Shown: positions 56,420 through 64,000 of the stretch, one piece after another | How the letters are laid out: every line of letters starts with the position of its first letter | Position numbering within the stretch: the stretch's first letter is position 1 | Source: Salinispora tropica CNB-440 | GTDB taxonomy: Bacteria; Actinomycetota; Actinomycetes; Mycobacteriales; Micromonosporaceae | NCBI RefSeq assembly: GCF_000016425.1 | Contig: NC_009380.1 | Span: 186,001-250,000 of the forward strand | DNA length: 64,000 nt | Direction of reading: 5' to 3' | Made by a program: the position numbers and the translations under genes | The notes under the pieces: generated by a model | The model's database searches: none | The model's input: only the letters and a program-made list of their open reading frames with translations | Told to the model about the DNA's origin: nothing

Positions 56420-58846
56420 GTGGCGCTGGCGCTCTACCGCAAGTACCGGCCACGTACCTTCGCCGAGGTTATCGGGCAGGAACACGTCACCGAGCCGTTG
56501 TCGCAGGCGCTGCGGGGCGGGCGGCTCAATCACGCGTACCTCTTCTCTGGGCCGCGTGGCTGCGGCAAAACATCCAGTGCCCGCATCCTGGCCCGGTCGC
56601 TCAACTGCGAGCACGGCCCGACCCCGGAGCCCTGTGGGACCTGTGCCTCCTGTCGGGCGCTGGCTACCGATGGCGCCGGTTCGATCGACGTCATCGAGAT
56701 CGACGCGGCCAGTCACGGCGGTGTTGACGACGCGCGGGAGCTGCGCGAGAAGGCGTTCTTCGCGCCGGCGCAGAGCCGCTTCAAGATTTACGTCATCGAC
56801 GAGGCGCACATGGTCTCGTCGGCCGGCTTCAACGCCCTGCTCAAGCTGGTCGAGGAGCCCCCGGAGTACGTCAAGTTCATCTTCGCCACCACCGAGCCGG
56901 AGAAGGTCCTCGGCACGATCAAGTCGCGGACCCACCACTACCCGTTCCGGCTGATCCCGCCGAAGGTGCTCCGGCCCTACCTGGAACAGCTCTGCCAGGC
57001 CGAGGGTGTCCAGGTCGAGCCGGCGGTCTTTCCCCTCGTCGTGCGGGCCGGTGGTGGCAGCGCCCGGGACAGTCTTTCGGTGCTCGACCAGCTCATCGCC
57101 GGGGCAGGTCCGGAGGGCGTCATCTACGCCCGGGCCGCCGCGCTGCTCGGGGTCACCGACTCGGCGCTGATCGACGAGATGTGCGACGCGCTCGCCGCAG
57201 GGGACGGTGCGGCGGCGTACGCCACCGTCGACCGGATCGTCGGCGCTGGCCACGATCCGCGCCGGTTCGCCGCTGACCTGCTGGAGCGGCTGCGTGATCT
57301 GATCATCCTCCAGCGGGTGCCGGACGCCGCGCCGAAGGGCTTGGTGGACGGCCCGGACGACCAGATCGAGCGGATGACCGCCCAGGCGCAGCGGCTTGGG
57401 CCGGGCACCCTGTCGCGGTGCGCCGACATCGTGCACGACGGTCTGGTCGAGATGCGAGGTGCCACCGCGCCCCGGCTACTGCTGGAACTGATCTGCGCCC
57501 GGCTGCTGCTGCCTCGGATTGACGACTCGACCGGTGGCCTTCTCCAACGCCTCGAAACTCTGGAGCGTCGGCACACCCACGCCGGCGCCGACGTCCCGCC
57601 AGCTGTTCCCACGCCGGCTACCGGCTCGTCCCCCGCGGCGGCCGTCCCGCCAGCTGTCCCCACGCCGGCGACCGGCTCGTCCCCCGCGCCAGCTGTCCCC
57701 ACGCCGGCTGCTGGTGCGCCGCCCGCGCCGGCCGTCGGCTCGCCGCCCCGTCCGGTGGGTACCGCGGTGTCTGCGAGCATGGATGGTCCGGCCGTGTCCG
57801 ACGGTCCCCGCCGTGCCTCCCCTCGGCCGGCGGTCATGCCCGACCCGGCCACCCCCGAGCCGCCCCGCCCGGGTACGACCGGTCAGGGTCCGCTCGACGC
57901 GGCCGCGGTACGTCGGCGCTGGCCGGAGGTGGTCGGTCTGGTGGGCCGCAAGAGCAAGAAGGCCGCTGCCTGGGCGCGTGAGGCGACGGTTCACGAGGTC
58001 GACGGTCAGACCCTCGTGTTGGCCTTCCGCTATCCGTTTCATGCCCAGGCCCTCGCCAACGAACCGGATTTGCTGATCGAGTCCCTCCATGAGGAACTGG
58101 GTGAGCGCTGGCAGATCAGGTGCGAGGTAGCTGGTGAGCGGGTCGGCGGACCCGCCGCTGGGCCCCGCGCAGCCGGCCCGGCCCGGCCCGCGACCGCGCC
58201 GGCACGGCCGGACCCGGCGGTGGCTCCCGCCGCTCCGCCGCGATCGTCGGCCGGTGATGGGGCGGTCGATGGCATGGCCCCGCGCTCCGCTGGGTCCGCC
58301 GATGAGCAGGAGTGGCCGGAGCCGGCACGCCCCGGCGGGGCTGCCCCGCCCGAGCCGGCGGCTGGCACAGCCGAGGAGTGGCCCGCGACGGCCCGCCCGG
58401 GTGGGGCGGGAGTGGACGCCACGGCGGCAGCAGCAGCGGGGCCGGGCGGCTCGACCACCGGTGGTGGCCGGGCCTCCGGCGCGGGTGTGGCGCCTGCCGC
58501 TTCGGCCGTATCCCGGCCGCCAGTGACGAGCGGTGCGCGGGCGAGCAGCGCGATTGCCGCTGCCCGGGCGGCGGCTGCCGGTGGCGCGCAGCGTTCCGCT
58601 GCCTCGCCGCGGCGGACGGCGGAGCCGGATTGGGCAGGTGAGCCGCCGTACGATCCGGACTACGACGGCGTGCCGCGTGGTGGTGCCGCCCCCGCAGTGG
58701 TGCATGAGGGGTTCGATCCGGGGGACGAGCCGCTGGACGAGGTGATTGATGAGCGGACCGCCCGTCAGTCCAGTGAGGAGCAGGCGGTGCGGCTGCTCCG
58801 TGAGGCGTTCGGTGCGGAGCGGATCGACGAGGTCAAGTCCCGTTAG
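56420..58846 (+). CDS. dnaX: DNA polymerase III gamma/tau subunit (clamp loader)
   Basis: 808 residues from the GTG at 56420 with GAGAGGAGG at 56402-56410; the conserved [20 protein letters not shown] begins at once. Walker A is [20 protein letters not shown], the zinc module [16 protein letters not shown], and Walker B/DExx is [19 protein letters not shown]. Domain III follows, then a long Pro/Ala/Gly-rich linker with in-frame DNA repeats (57593-57711), a short conserved tau-like patch [21 protein letters not shown], another low-complexity stretch and an acidic C-terminus. No A-rich frameshift site is seen. It forms the ATPase motor that loads the sliding clamp. Confidence 0.96.
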   Translation: MALALYRKYRPRTFAEVIGQEHVTEPLSQALRGGRLNHAYLFSGPRGCGKTSSARILARSLNCEHGPTPEPCGTCASCRALATDGAGSIDVIEIDAASHGGVDDARELREKAFFAPAQSRFKIYVIDEAHMVSSAGFNALLKLVEEPPEYVKFIFATTEPEKVLGTIKSRTHHYPFRLIPPKVLRPYLEQLCQAEGVQVEPAVFPLVVRAGGGSARDSLSVLDQLIAGAGPEGVIYARAAALLGVTDSALIDEMCDALAAGDGAAAYATVDRIVGAGHDPRRFAADLLERLRDLIILQRVPDAAPKGLVDGPDDQIERMTAQAQRLGPGTLSRCADIVHDGLVEMRGATAPRLLLELICARLLLPRIDDSTGGLLQRLETLERRHTHAGADVPPAVPTPATGSSPAAAVPPAVPTPATGSSPAPAVPTPAAGAPPAPAVGSPPRPVGTAVSASMDGPAVSDGPRRASPRPAVMPDPATPEPPRPGTTGQGPLDAAAVRRRWPEVVGLVGRKSKKAAAWAREATVHEVDGQTLVLAFRYPFHAQALANEPDLLIESLHEELGERWQIRCEVAGERVGGPAAGPRAAGPARPATAPARPDPAVAPAAPPRSSAGDGAVDGMAPRSAGSADEQEWPEPARPGGAAPPEPAAGTAEEWPATARPGGAGVDATAAAAAGPGGSTTGGGRASGAGVAPAASAVSRPPVTSGARASSAIAAARAAAAGGAQRSAASPRRTAEPDWAGEPPYDPDYDGVPRGGAAPAVVHEGFDPGDEPLDEVIDERTARQSSEEQAVRLLREAFGAERIDEVKSR
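57593..57711 (+). repeat. in-frame direct repeats in the dnaX linker
   Basis: A unit beginning GTCCCGCCAGCTGT occurs at 57593 and again 51 bases later at 57644; a third, shorter copy of CCAGCTGTCCCCACGCCGG starts at 57689, 39 bases after its counterpart. They encode [18 protein letters not shown] repeats. Both spacings are multiples of three. Confidence 0.85.
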
Positions 58847-58922
58847 GTCGGCGGTGTTGCCTTCGGGAGCGACACCGGTGAGCGTAAGAAGCAAGTCGAG
58901 TGGGAAGAGTAAGGAGCCGTTC

Positions 58923-59255
58923 GTGCGCCCAGGTGGACAGCCGAACATGCAGCAGATGCTGAAGCAGGCGCAGAAGATGCAGCAGCAGATCGCCAAGGCG
59001 CAGGCCGAGCTGGCCGAGGCGGAGCTGACCGGTGCCGCGGGTGGCGGCCTGGTCACCGCGACCGTCGCCGGCACCGGCGAGCTCAAGTCGGTCGCGATCG
59101 ACCCCAAGGCGGTTGATCCGGAGGACGTCGAGACCCTGGAGGATCTGGTGGTCGCTGCCGTGCGTAACGCCGCGGAGGCGGCCCGGGAGCTGACCGACCA
59201 GAAGATGGGGCCGGTGGCCGGGGGCATGGGCGGCCTCGGCCTGCCCGGTTTCTGA
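58923..59255 (+). CDS. YbaB/EbfC-family nucleoid-associated protein
   Basis: 110 residues from the GTG at 58923 with AAGGAG at 58912-58917; the longer frame overlaps dnaX and is not conserved. Features: [20 protein letters not shown] helix, then the beta-sheet stretch [20 protein letters not shown] and a C-terminal helix ending in Gly-rich sequence. YbaB binds DNA as a dimer and is normally encoded between dnaX and recR, as here. Confidence 0.95.
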   Translation: MRPGGQPNMQQMLKQAQKMQQQIAKAQAELAEAELTGAAGGGLVTATVAGTGELKSVAIDPKAVDPEDVETLEDLVVAAVRNAAEAARELTDQKMGPVAGGMGGLGLPGF

Positions 59256-59262
59256 GCCGACG

Positions 59263-59856
59263 ATGTACGAGGGCGCTATCCAGGACCTGATTGACGAGTT
59301 GGGCCGGCTGCCGGGCGTGGGCCCGAAGAGCGCCCAGCGGATCGCCTTTCATGTCCTGTCCGCGGACCCGGCCGACGTCAATCGGCTGGCCGGCGCGTTG
59401 CGCAAGGTCAAGGAGTTGGTGCGCTTCTGCACCAGCTGCTACAACGTGGCCGAGTCCGAGCAGTGCCGGATCTGCCGCGATCCACGCCGTACCGATGAGG
59501 TGCTCTGCGTGGTGGAAGAGCCGAAGGACGTGGTGGCGATCGAGCGGACCGGGGAGTTCCGCGGCCGGTACCACGTCCTCGGCGGCGCGATCAACCCGCT
59601 GGAGGGGATCGGGCCGGACAATCTGCGCGTCCGGGAGTTGCTGACCCGGCTGGGCGGTGGCGCGGTGCGGGAGCTGATCCTGGCCACCGATCCGAATACC
59701 GAGGGCGAGGCGACCGCCACCTATCTGGCGCTGATGGTGAAGCCGATGGGCATCGCCGTGACTCGGCTGGCCAGTGGCCTGCCGGTCGGCGGCGACCTGG
59801 AGTACGCCGACGAGATCACTCTTGGTCGTGCTTTCGAGGGACGCCGGACGGTCTGA
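59263..59856 (+). CDS. recR: recombination mediator protein RecR
   Basis: 197 residues, normal length. It has the N-terminal helix-hairpin-helix [14 protein letters not shown], the Cys4 zinc finger [16 protein letters not shown], and the Toprim domain from [18 protein letters not shown] [19 protein letters not shown] to [16 protein letters not shown]. RecR acts with RecF/RecO to load RecA at gaps. It starts 7 bases after the ybaB stop, so they are co-transcribed. Confidence 0.97.
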   Translation: MYEGAIQDLIDELGRLPGVGPKSAQRIAFHVLSADPADVNRLAGALRKVKELVRFCTSCYNVAESEQCRICRDPRRTDEVLCVVEEPKDVVAIERTGEFRGRYHVLGGAINPLEGIGPDNLRVRELLTRLGGGAVRELILATDPNTEGEATATYLALMVKPMGIAVTRLASGLPVGGDLEYADEITLGRAFEGRRTV

Positions 59857-60130
59857 TCCTCGTCCGTAACCGGGTCCACGGTCTATGGATCTAACACCTG
59901 AGGCTCTTCAGGGCTGGGATGACGTAACAGTTTCGCATCATGGATACCGATCGTTCGGCAGGGTCATCGATTTGCCTTCGATCCTTCGACCAGGGCAGGG
60001 AAAAGCCACGATCCGACACGGACTGTCCACCTGACAGCTTCCGCACCGTTGGCCGGACGGCTATGGTTCCCGCCATCGGTGACCCCGGTCACCGCGTTGT
60101 CCGTATCCACAAGGACGAGGTGAAGCACCC

Positions 60131-61792
60131 ATGCGTGCATCCAGGCCGAAGGTCGCTGTCGCGGCCGTCGCGGTCGCGGCCCTCGCGGTAGCCGGCTGCG
60201 CCGAGAGCGACCGCGAGGATTCCGGTGGTAGCAACAACGACACCCTCGTCTTCGGCGTCGCCGGAGACCCGAAGGTGCTCGACCCGAGCTTTGCCAGCGA
60301 CGGCGAGTCGCTGCGCGTGGCCCGTCAGGTCTTCGAGACCCTGGTCCGCCCCGAGGAGGGTGGCACCAAGGTGAGCCCGGGCCTCGCGGAGTCCTGGACT
60401 CCGGACGAGGCGGGCACCACCTGGACCTTCAAGCTCCGCTCGGGCGTGAAGTTCCACGACGGCACCGACTTCGACGCCGAGGCCGTCTGCGTCAACTTCA
60501 ACCGTTGGTACAACGCCACCGGCCTCATGCAGAGCCCGGACGTGACCGCCTACTGGCAGGACGTGATGGGCGGCTTCGCCCAGAACGAGGACGAAGGGCT
60601 CTCGGAGAGCCTCTTCAAGTCCTGCACCGCCAAGGACGCCACCACGGTCGATCTGACCTTCACCCGGGTGTCCAGCAAGATCCCGGCCGCCCTGATGTTG
60701 CCGTCGTTCTCCATCCACAGCCCGACGGCGCTGGAGCAGTACGACGCGAGCAACGTCGGCGGCACCGCGACGGACGTCCAGTACCCCGAGTACGCGACCG
60801 CGCATCCGACCGGCACCGGGCCCTTCAAGTTCAAGTCCTGGGACATCGCCAACAAGTCGCTCACCATCGAGCGAAACGACGACTACTGGGGCGAGAAAGC
60901 CAAGCTGAAGACCCTCATCTTCCGGACCATCCCGGATGAGAACGCGCGCAAGCAGGCGCTGAGCTCCGGCGACATCCAGGGCTACGACCTGGTCGGGCCG
61001 GCTGATGTCGAGCCGCTGAAGGGCGAGGGCTTCAACGTCCTGACCCGGCCGGCGTTCAACATCCTCTACCTGGGCATGAACCAGCAGGGGAACCCGAAGC
61101 TGGCTGACCTCAAGGTCCGGCAGGCGATCGCCCACGCGATCAACCGGCAGGCCCTGGTCGACTCCAAGCTCCCCCCGGGTGCGAAGGTCGCGACCAACTT
61201 CTTCCCGGACACGGTCGAGGGGTGGAACGGCGACGTCACCACCTACGACTACGACGTCGACAAGGCCAAGCAGCTGCTGGCCGAGGCCGACGCGACGGAC
61301 CTGACGCTGCGGTTCCACTACCCGACCGAGGTCACCCGTCCGTACATGCCGAACCCGAAGGATCTCTTCGAGCTGGTCTCGGCGGACCTCCAGGCGGCCG
61401 GCATCACGGTCGAGCCGATTCCGCTCAAGTGGAGCCCGGACTACCTCAACGCCACCACCTCCGGTAGCGAGCACGACCTGCACTTCCTCGGCTGGACCGG
61501 TGACTACGGCGACGCCTACAACTTCATCGGCACCTTCTTCGACCGGCAGAAGGACGAGTGGGGCTTTGACAACCCGGCCCTCTTCGAGCAGTTCCAGGAC
61601 GCCGACTCCACCGCGGATATGGCGTCACGGGTGGAGAAGTACAAGGGTCTGAACAAGACCATCATGGACTTCCTGCCCGGGGTGCCGATCTCGCACTCGC
61701 CGCCGGCGATCGTGTTCGGCAAGGACGTCACCGGCATCAAGGCCAGCCCGCTCACCGACGAGCGGTTCGCGAAGGCTGAGTTCACGTCCTGA
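60131..61792 (+). CDS. oligopeptide-type ABC transporter substrate-binding lipoprotein
   Basis: 553 residues from the ATG at 60131. The lipoprotein signal has lipobox LAVAGC near residue 22. The SBP_bac_5 domain covers the rest, with LAESWTPDEAGTTWTFKLR and GVKFHDGTDFDAEAV typical of the family. It binds a peptide or related ligand at the membrane surface and hands it to the permeases encoded next. A 274-base gap precedes it; CCTGAGGCTCTTCAGG there is a small hairpin. A stem-loop separates it from the permease genes. Confidence 0.94.
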   Translation: MRASRPKVAVAAVAVAALAVAGCAESDREDSGGSNNDTLVFGVAGDPKVLDPSFASDGESLRVARQVFETLVRPEEGGTKVSPGLAESWTPDEAGTTWTFKLRSGVKFHDGTDFDAEAVCVNFNRWYNATGLMQSPDVTAYWQDVMGGFAQNEDEGLSESLFKSCTAKDATTVDLTFTRVSSKIPAALMLPSFSIHSPTALEQYDASNVGGTATDVQYPEYATAHPTGTGPFKFKSWDIANKSLTIERNDDYWGEKAKLKTLIFRTIPDENARKQALSSGDIQGYDLVGPADVEPLKGEGFNVLTRPAFNILYLGMNQQGNPKLADLKVRQAIAHAINRQALVDSKLPPGAKVATNFFPDTVEGWNGDVTTYDYDVDKAKQLLAEADATDLTLRFHYPTEVTRPYMPNPKDLFELVSADLQAAGITVEPIPLKWSPDYLNATTSGSEHDLHFLGWTGDYGDAYNFIGTFFDRQKDEWGFDNPALFEQFQDADSTADMASRVEKYKGLNKTIMDFLPGVPISHSPPAIVFGKDVTGIKASPLTDERFAKAEFTS

Positions 61793-61807
61793 TCTAACGC
61801 AAAGACC

Positions 61808-61838
61808 GGGCGGGCGCTGTGTTGCACAGCGCCCGCCC
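61808..61838 (+). terminator. intra-operon stem-loop after the binding-protein gene
   Basis: A perfect 14-bp stem, GGGCGGGCGCTGTG (61808-61821) and its complement (61825-61838), with loop TTG, between the binding-protein stop and the first permease start. It can act as a partial terminator or stabilise the upstream mRNA, giving more binding protein than permease. Confidence 0.75.
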
Positions 61839-61866
61839 GCGCCCCTCCGCACCCTTCTGAGGCATC

Positions 61867-62871
61867 GTGTTTCGGTTTATCGTCAGACGCCTGCTCCAGC
61901 TGATACCCACGCTGTTCGGGCTTTCGCTCCTGCTCTTCATCTGGGTTCGTCGCCTGCCGGGTGGCCCCGAGGACGCCATCCTCGGCGAGCGTGGCACCCC
62001 CGAAATGCGCGCGGCGATTCGCCGTAGCATGGGTCTCGACGAGCCGATCCTGGTGCAGTACGGCCGCTTCGTGCAGCGGCTCCTTCGCCTGGACCTGGGC
62101 ACCTCGTCGTCGACCAAACGTCCGGTGGTCGAAGAGTTCCTGGAGCGTTTCCCCGGCACCGTGGAGTTGACGATCACCGCCCTGGTGATCGCGATCGGCG
62201 TCGGCATTCCCCTCGGCTACCTGGCCGCCCGCCGTCGGGGCCGGCTACTCGACCATCTCTCGGTCGGCGGATCGCTGGTCGGGATCTGCGTCCCTATCTT
62301 CTTCCTGGCCTACGTCCTGAAGGCGATCTTCTCGGAGAACCTGGGCTGGTTCCCGTCCAGCGGCCGGCAGGATCCGACCCTCGACGCGACCCGGGTCACG
62401 AACTTCTTCGTCCTCGACGGGCTGATGACCCGGGAGTGGGATGCCGCGATGGACGCGCTTTGGCATCTGGTGCTGCCGGGGCTCGCGCTGGCCAGCATCC
62501 CGCTGGCGATCATCGTTCGGATCACCCGGGCGAGCGTGTTGGAGGTGCTCAACGAGGACTTCGTGCGGACCGCCGAGGCGAAGGGGCTGACCGAGCGGAC
62601 CGTGCGGGGACGGCATGTGCTGCGCAACTCGCTGCTGCCGGTGGTCACCTCGATCGGCCTGCTCACCGGGGGGCTTCTCTCGGGCGCAGTGCTGACCGAG
62701 ACGGTCTTTGCCTTCTCCGGCATCGGGGCCTTCATCTACGAGGCGATCGGCCAGCGTGACTACCCGGTGCTGCTCGGTTTCATCATGATCATTTCGGTGG
62801 TGTACGTGCTGGTGAACCTCCTGGTTGACCTCTCCTACAGCCTGATCGACCCGAGGGTGAGGGTCCGATGA
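61867..62871 (+). CDS. ABC transporter permease, DppB/OppB type
   Basis: 334 residues with GTG start at 61867 and TGAGG upstream. It has six hydrophobic helices; the first is FRFIVRRLLQLIPTLFGLSLL, typical of DppB/OppB. The EAA loop EAKGLTERTVRGRHVLRNSL is near residue 236. It forms the channel with the next permease. The 3' end overlaps the next gene by 4 nt. Confidence 0.95.
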   Translation: MFRFIVRRLLQLIPTLFGLSLLLFIWVRRLPGGPEDAILGERGTPEMRAAIRRSMGLDEPILVQYGRFVQRLLRLDLGTSSSTKRPVVEEFLERFPGTVELTITALVIAIGVGIPLGYLAARRRGRLLDHLSVGGSLVGICVPIFFLAYVLKAIFSENLGWFPSSGRQDPTLDATRVTNFFVLDGLMTREWDAAMDALWHLVLPGLALASIPLAIIVRITRASVLEVLNEDFVRTAEAKGLTERTVRGRHVLRNSLLPVVTSIGLLTGGLLSGAVLTETVFAFSGIGAFIYEAIGQRDYPVLLGFIMIISVVYVLVNLLVDLSYSLIDPRVRVR

Positions 62872-63830
62872 CGATCACAGGTAAGAAGGAGCGGCTGGAC
62901 CGGCTCGCCGAGTTGGTGAACCGGGACGACGAGCGGGGGGTCAGCCTCTGGCAGGAGGCGTTCCGACGACTGCGGCGGAACCCCGCCGCCATCATCGGCG
63001 CGATCATTCTGGCGATCTTCGTTCTGGTGGCGCTGATCGGCCCGTTCTTCGTCCCCTACGAGCCGAAGGACACCATCGGAATTCGCGAGGGCCTGGTGAA
63101 GTCGGGGCAGGGCATCATCCCCGGCGCCTCCGCCGAGCACTGGTTCGGCTACGACCACCAGGGCCGGGACGTCTTCAGCCGGATGATCGTCGGGGCCCGG
63201 CAGACCCTGCTGGTCGGCGTGGTCGCCACGCTGATCGGGTTGGCCGTGGGCGCCCTGATCGGCGGGGTGGCCGGCGCGGCTGCCGGTCTGGGTGGCCGCT
63301 GGGGGCGCGCGGTCGACAACGTGCTCATGCGCGTCATCGACATGATGCTGGCACTGCCCAGCCTCCTGCTCGCGGTGAGCATTGCCGCCCTGCTCGGGGC
63401 GAGTCTCCAAACCGTCATGATCGCGGTCGGCATGGTGTCGGTGCCGGTCTTCGCCCGGCTGCTGCGGGTCTCGATGATCGCGCAGGCCAACAGCGACTAC
63501 GTGCTCGCGGCCACCTCGCTCGGCGTCCGGAAGCCGAAGATCGCGCTGACGCACATCCTGCCGAACTCGCTGGCTCCGGTCATCGTGCAGGCCACGCTGA
63601 CCCTGGCCACCGCGATCATCGAGGCCGCCGCGCTCTCCTTCCTCGGCCTCGGCAACCCGGACACGGCGCAGCCCGAGTGGGGTGTCATGCTCGCCGACGC
63701 GCAGCCGTACCTCGGCATTCGACCCGCACTGGCGATCTTCCCGGCGGTAGCGATCATCATCACCGCGCTCGGTTTCACCCTGCTCGGTGAGGCGATGCGT
63801 GAGGCCCTCGACCCGAAGCTGCGGAAGTAG
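62868..63830 (+). CDS. ABC transporter permease, DppC/OppC type
   Basis: 320 residues beginning in a 4-nt overlap. It has a polar N-terminus (about 40 residues), the OppC_N helix IIGAIILAIFVLVALIGPFF, five further helices and the EAA loop AATSLGVRKPKIALTHILPN. The periplasmic segment EHWFGYDHQGRDVFSRMIVGARQTL is family-typical. It pairs with the preceding permease. Confidence 0.95.
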   Translation: MTITGKKERLDRLAELVNRDDERGVSLWQEAFRRLRRNPAAIIGAIILAIFVLVALIGPFFVPYEPKDTIGIREGLVKSGQGIIPGASAEHWFGYDHQGRDVFSRMIVGARQTLLVGVVATLIGLAVGALIGGVAGAAAGLGGRWGRAVDNVLMRVIDMMLALPSLLLAVSIAALLGASLQTVMIAVGMVSVPVFARLLRVSMIAQANSDYVLAATSLGVRKPKIALTHILPNSLAPVIVQATLTLATAIIEAAALSFLGLGNPDTAQPEWGVMLADAQPYLGIRPALAIFPAVAIIITALGFTLLGEAMREALDPKLRK

Positions 63831-63897
63831 GTCCCGCCATGTGTGTAGCCCGAACAATGGGCGCGCGAGCCCCGCAGGTGCGAACGGAGGGCCGGTA

Positions 63898-64000
63898 GTG
63901 GCACTGCTCGATGTGGATGACCTGAGCGTGACGTTCGCCCGGCGCGGACAGCGTACGGTTCACGCGGTCGACGGGGTCTCCTTCTCGGTCGACGCCGGCG
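63898..64000 (+). CDS. ABC transporter ATP-binding protein, DppD/OppD type (N-terminal part)
   Basis: Starts at the GTG at 63898 with GGAGGG at 63886-63891 and runs off the window. The visible 34 residues, beginning ALLDVDDLSVTFARRG, match the first strands of peptide-transport ATPases. Walker A lies beyond the edge. It continues the operon. Confidence 0.85.
   Translation, partial: MALLDVDDLSVTFARRGQRTVHAVDGVSFSVDAG

Noticed and set aside
57593..57711. CRISPR-like array in dnaX
   Set aside because: Repeats are in frame, directly adjacent and coding for a Pro/Ala linker; no unique spacers.
56420..58846. Programmed frameshift producing a short gamma subunit of DnaX
   Set aside because: No A-rich slippery heptamer followed by a hairpin is visible near the expected position.
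57476..59227. A 583-codon minus-strand frame over dnaX and ybaB
   Set aside because: Arg/Gly/Thr-rich repeats mirror the low-complexity linker of dnaX; not a gene.

Overview
The window is high-GC actinobacterial DNA. Evidence for this: most start codons are GTG or ATG behind GGAG-type ribosome sites; many neighbouring genes overlap by 4 nt; there is a complete 16S-23S-5S rRNA operon with no tRNA in the spacer; and the 23S carries the extra helix-54 segment of high-GC Gram-positives. The 16S sequence and gene content look like Micromonosporaceae, most likely Salinispora or a close Micromonospora relative. That placement is from memory and was not searched.

Layout. (1) 1-14.2 kb is a respiratory and redox block. 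A CopD/CtaG membrane protein is followed by a coupled DsbA-VKOR disulfide pair and a bidirectional terminator. Then come two overlapping NarK nitrate/nitrite transporters on the minus strand, divergent from narGHJI (membrane-bound nitrate reductase), and a small AhpD/CMD-like protein. The narK/narG intergenic region holds several GGGACC half sites, including a perfect palindrome resembling the mycobacterial DosR (DevR) box. This suggests hypoxia or dormancy control. (2) 14.2-15.9 kb has an AraC-family regulator divergent from a methyltransferase. (3) 15.9-21.9 kb is the rRNA operon with three candidate tandem promoters, boxA-like leaders and a strong terminator. (4) 22.2-24.5 kb has two tandem MDR alcohol dehydrogenase-like genes. 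The first lacks two expected catalytic zinc ligands. (5) 24.5-40.7 kb is cell-envelope biosynthesis: a VanW-family protein, NudC, a flippase-like protein, a very large AftD-type arabinofuranosyltransferase, two polytopic membrane proteins, a DUF2613-like small protein, a GT4 glycosyltransferase, an acyltransferase-3 protein and a DUF3068 protein. (6) 40.8-55.9 kb is mixed housekeeping and accessory: a DUF885 protein, EamA transporter, PHP protein, M23 lipoprotein, tadA with its partner gene, deoD, tRNA-Ser(CGA), methyltransferases, a frameshifted MFS exporter, an APH-like kinase and a secreted beta-helix protein. (7) 56-59.9 kb is the conserved replication/repair block: tRNA-Ser(GGA), SRP RNA, dnaX, ybaB, recR. 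(8) 60.1 kb to the end is an oligopeptide ABC transporter operon that runs off the window.

How the parts fit. Block 1 could support nitrate respiration under low oxygen, with the DsbA/VKOR pair providing extracytoplasmic disulfides. Block 5 resembles the mycobacterial aftD neighbourhood, which fits a wall or glycan containing arabinose. I saw no CRISPR array, integrase, transposase or phage genes, and no clear riboswitch. The most noteworthy items are the DosR-like operator cluster with the unfused NarK1/NarK2 pair, the ADH paralogue lacking its zinc ligands, the split MFS gene, the two 24-bp tandem duplications around tadA, and the hairpin abutting the ribosome site of the GT4 gene.
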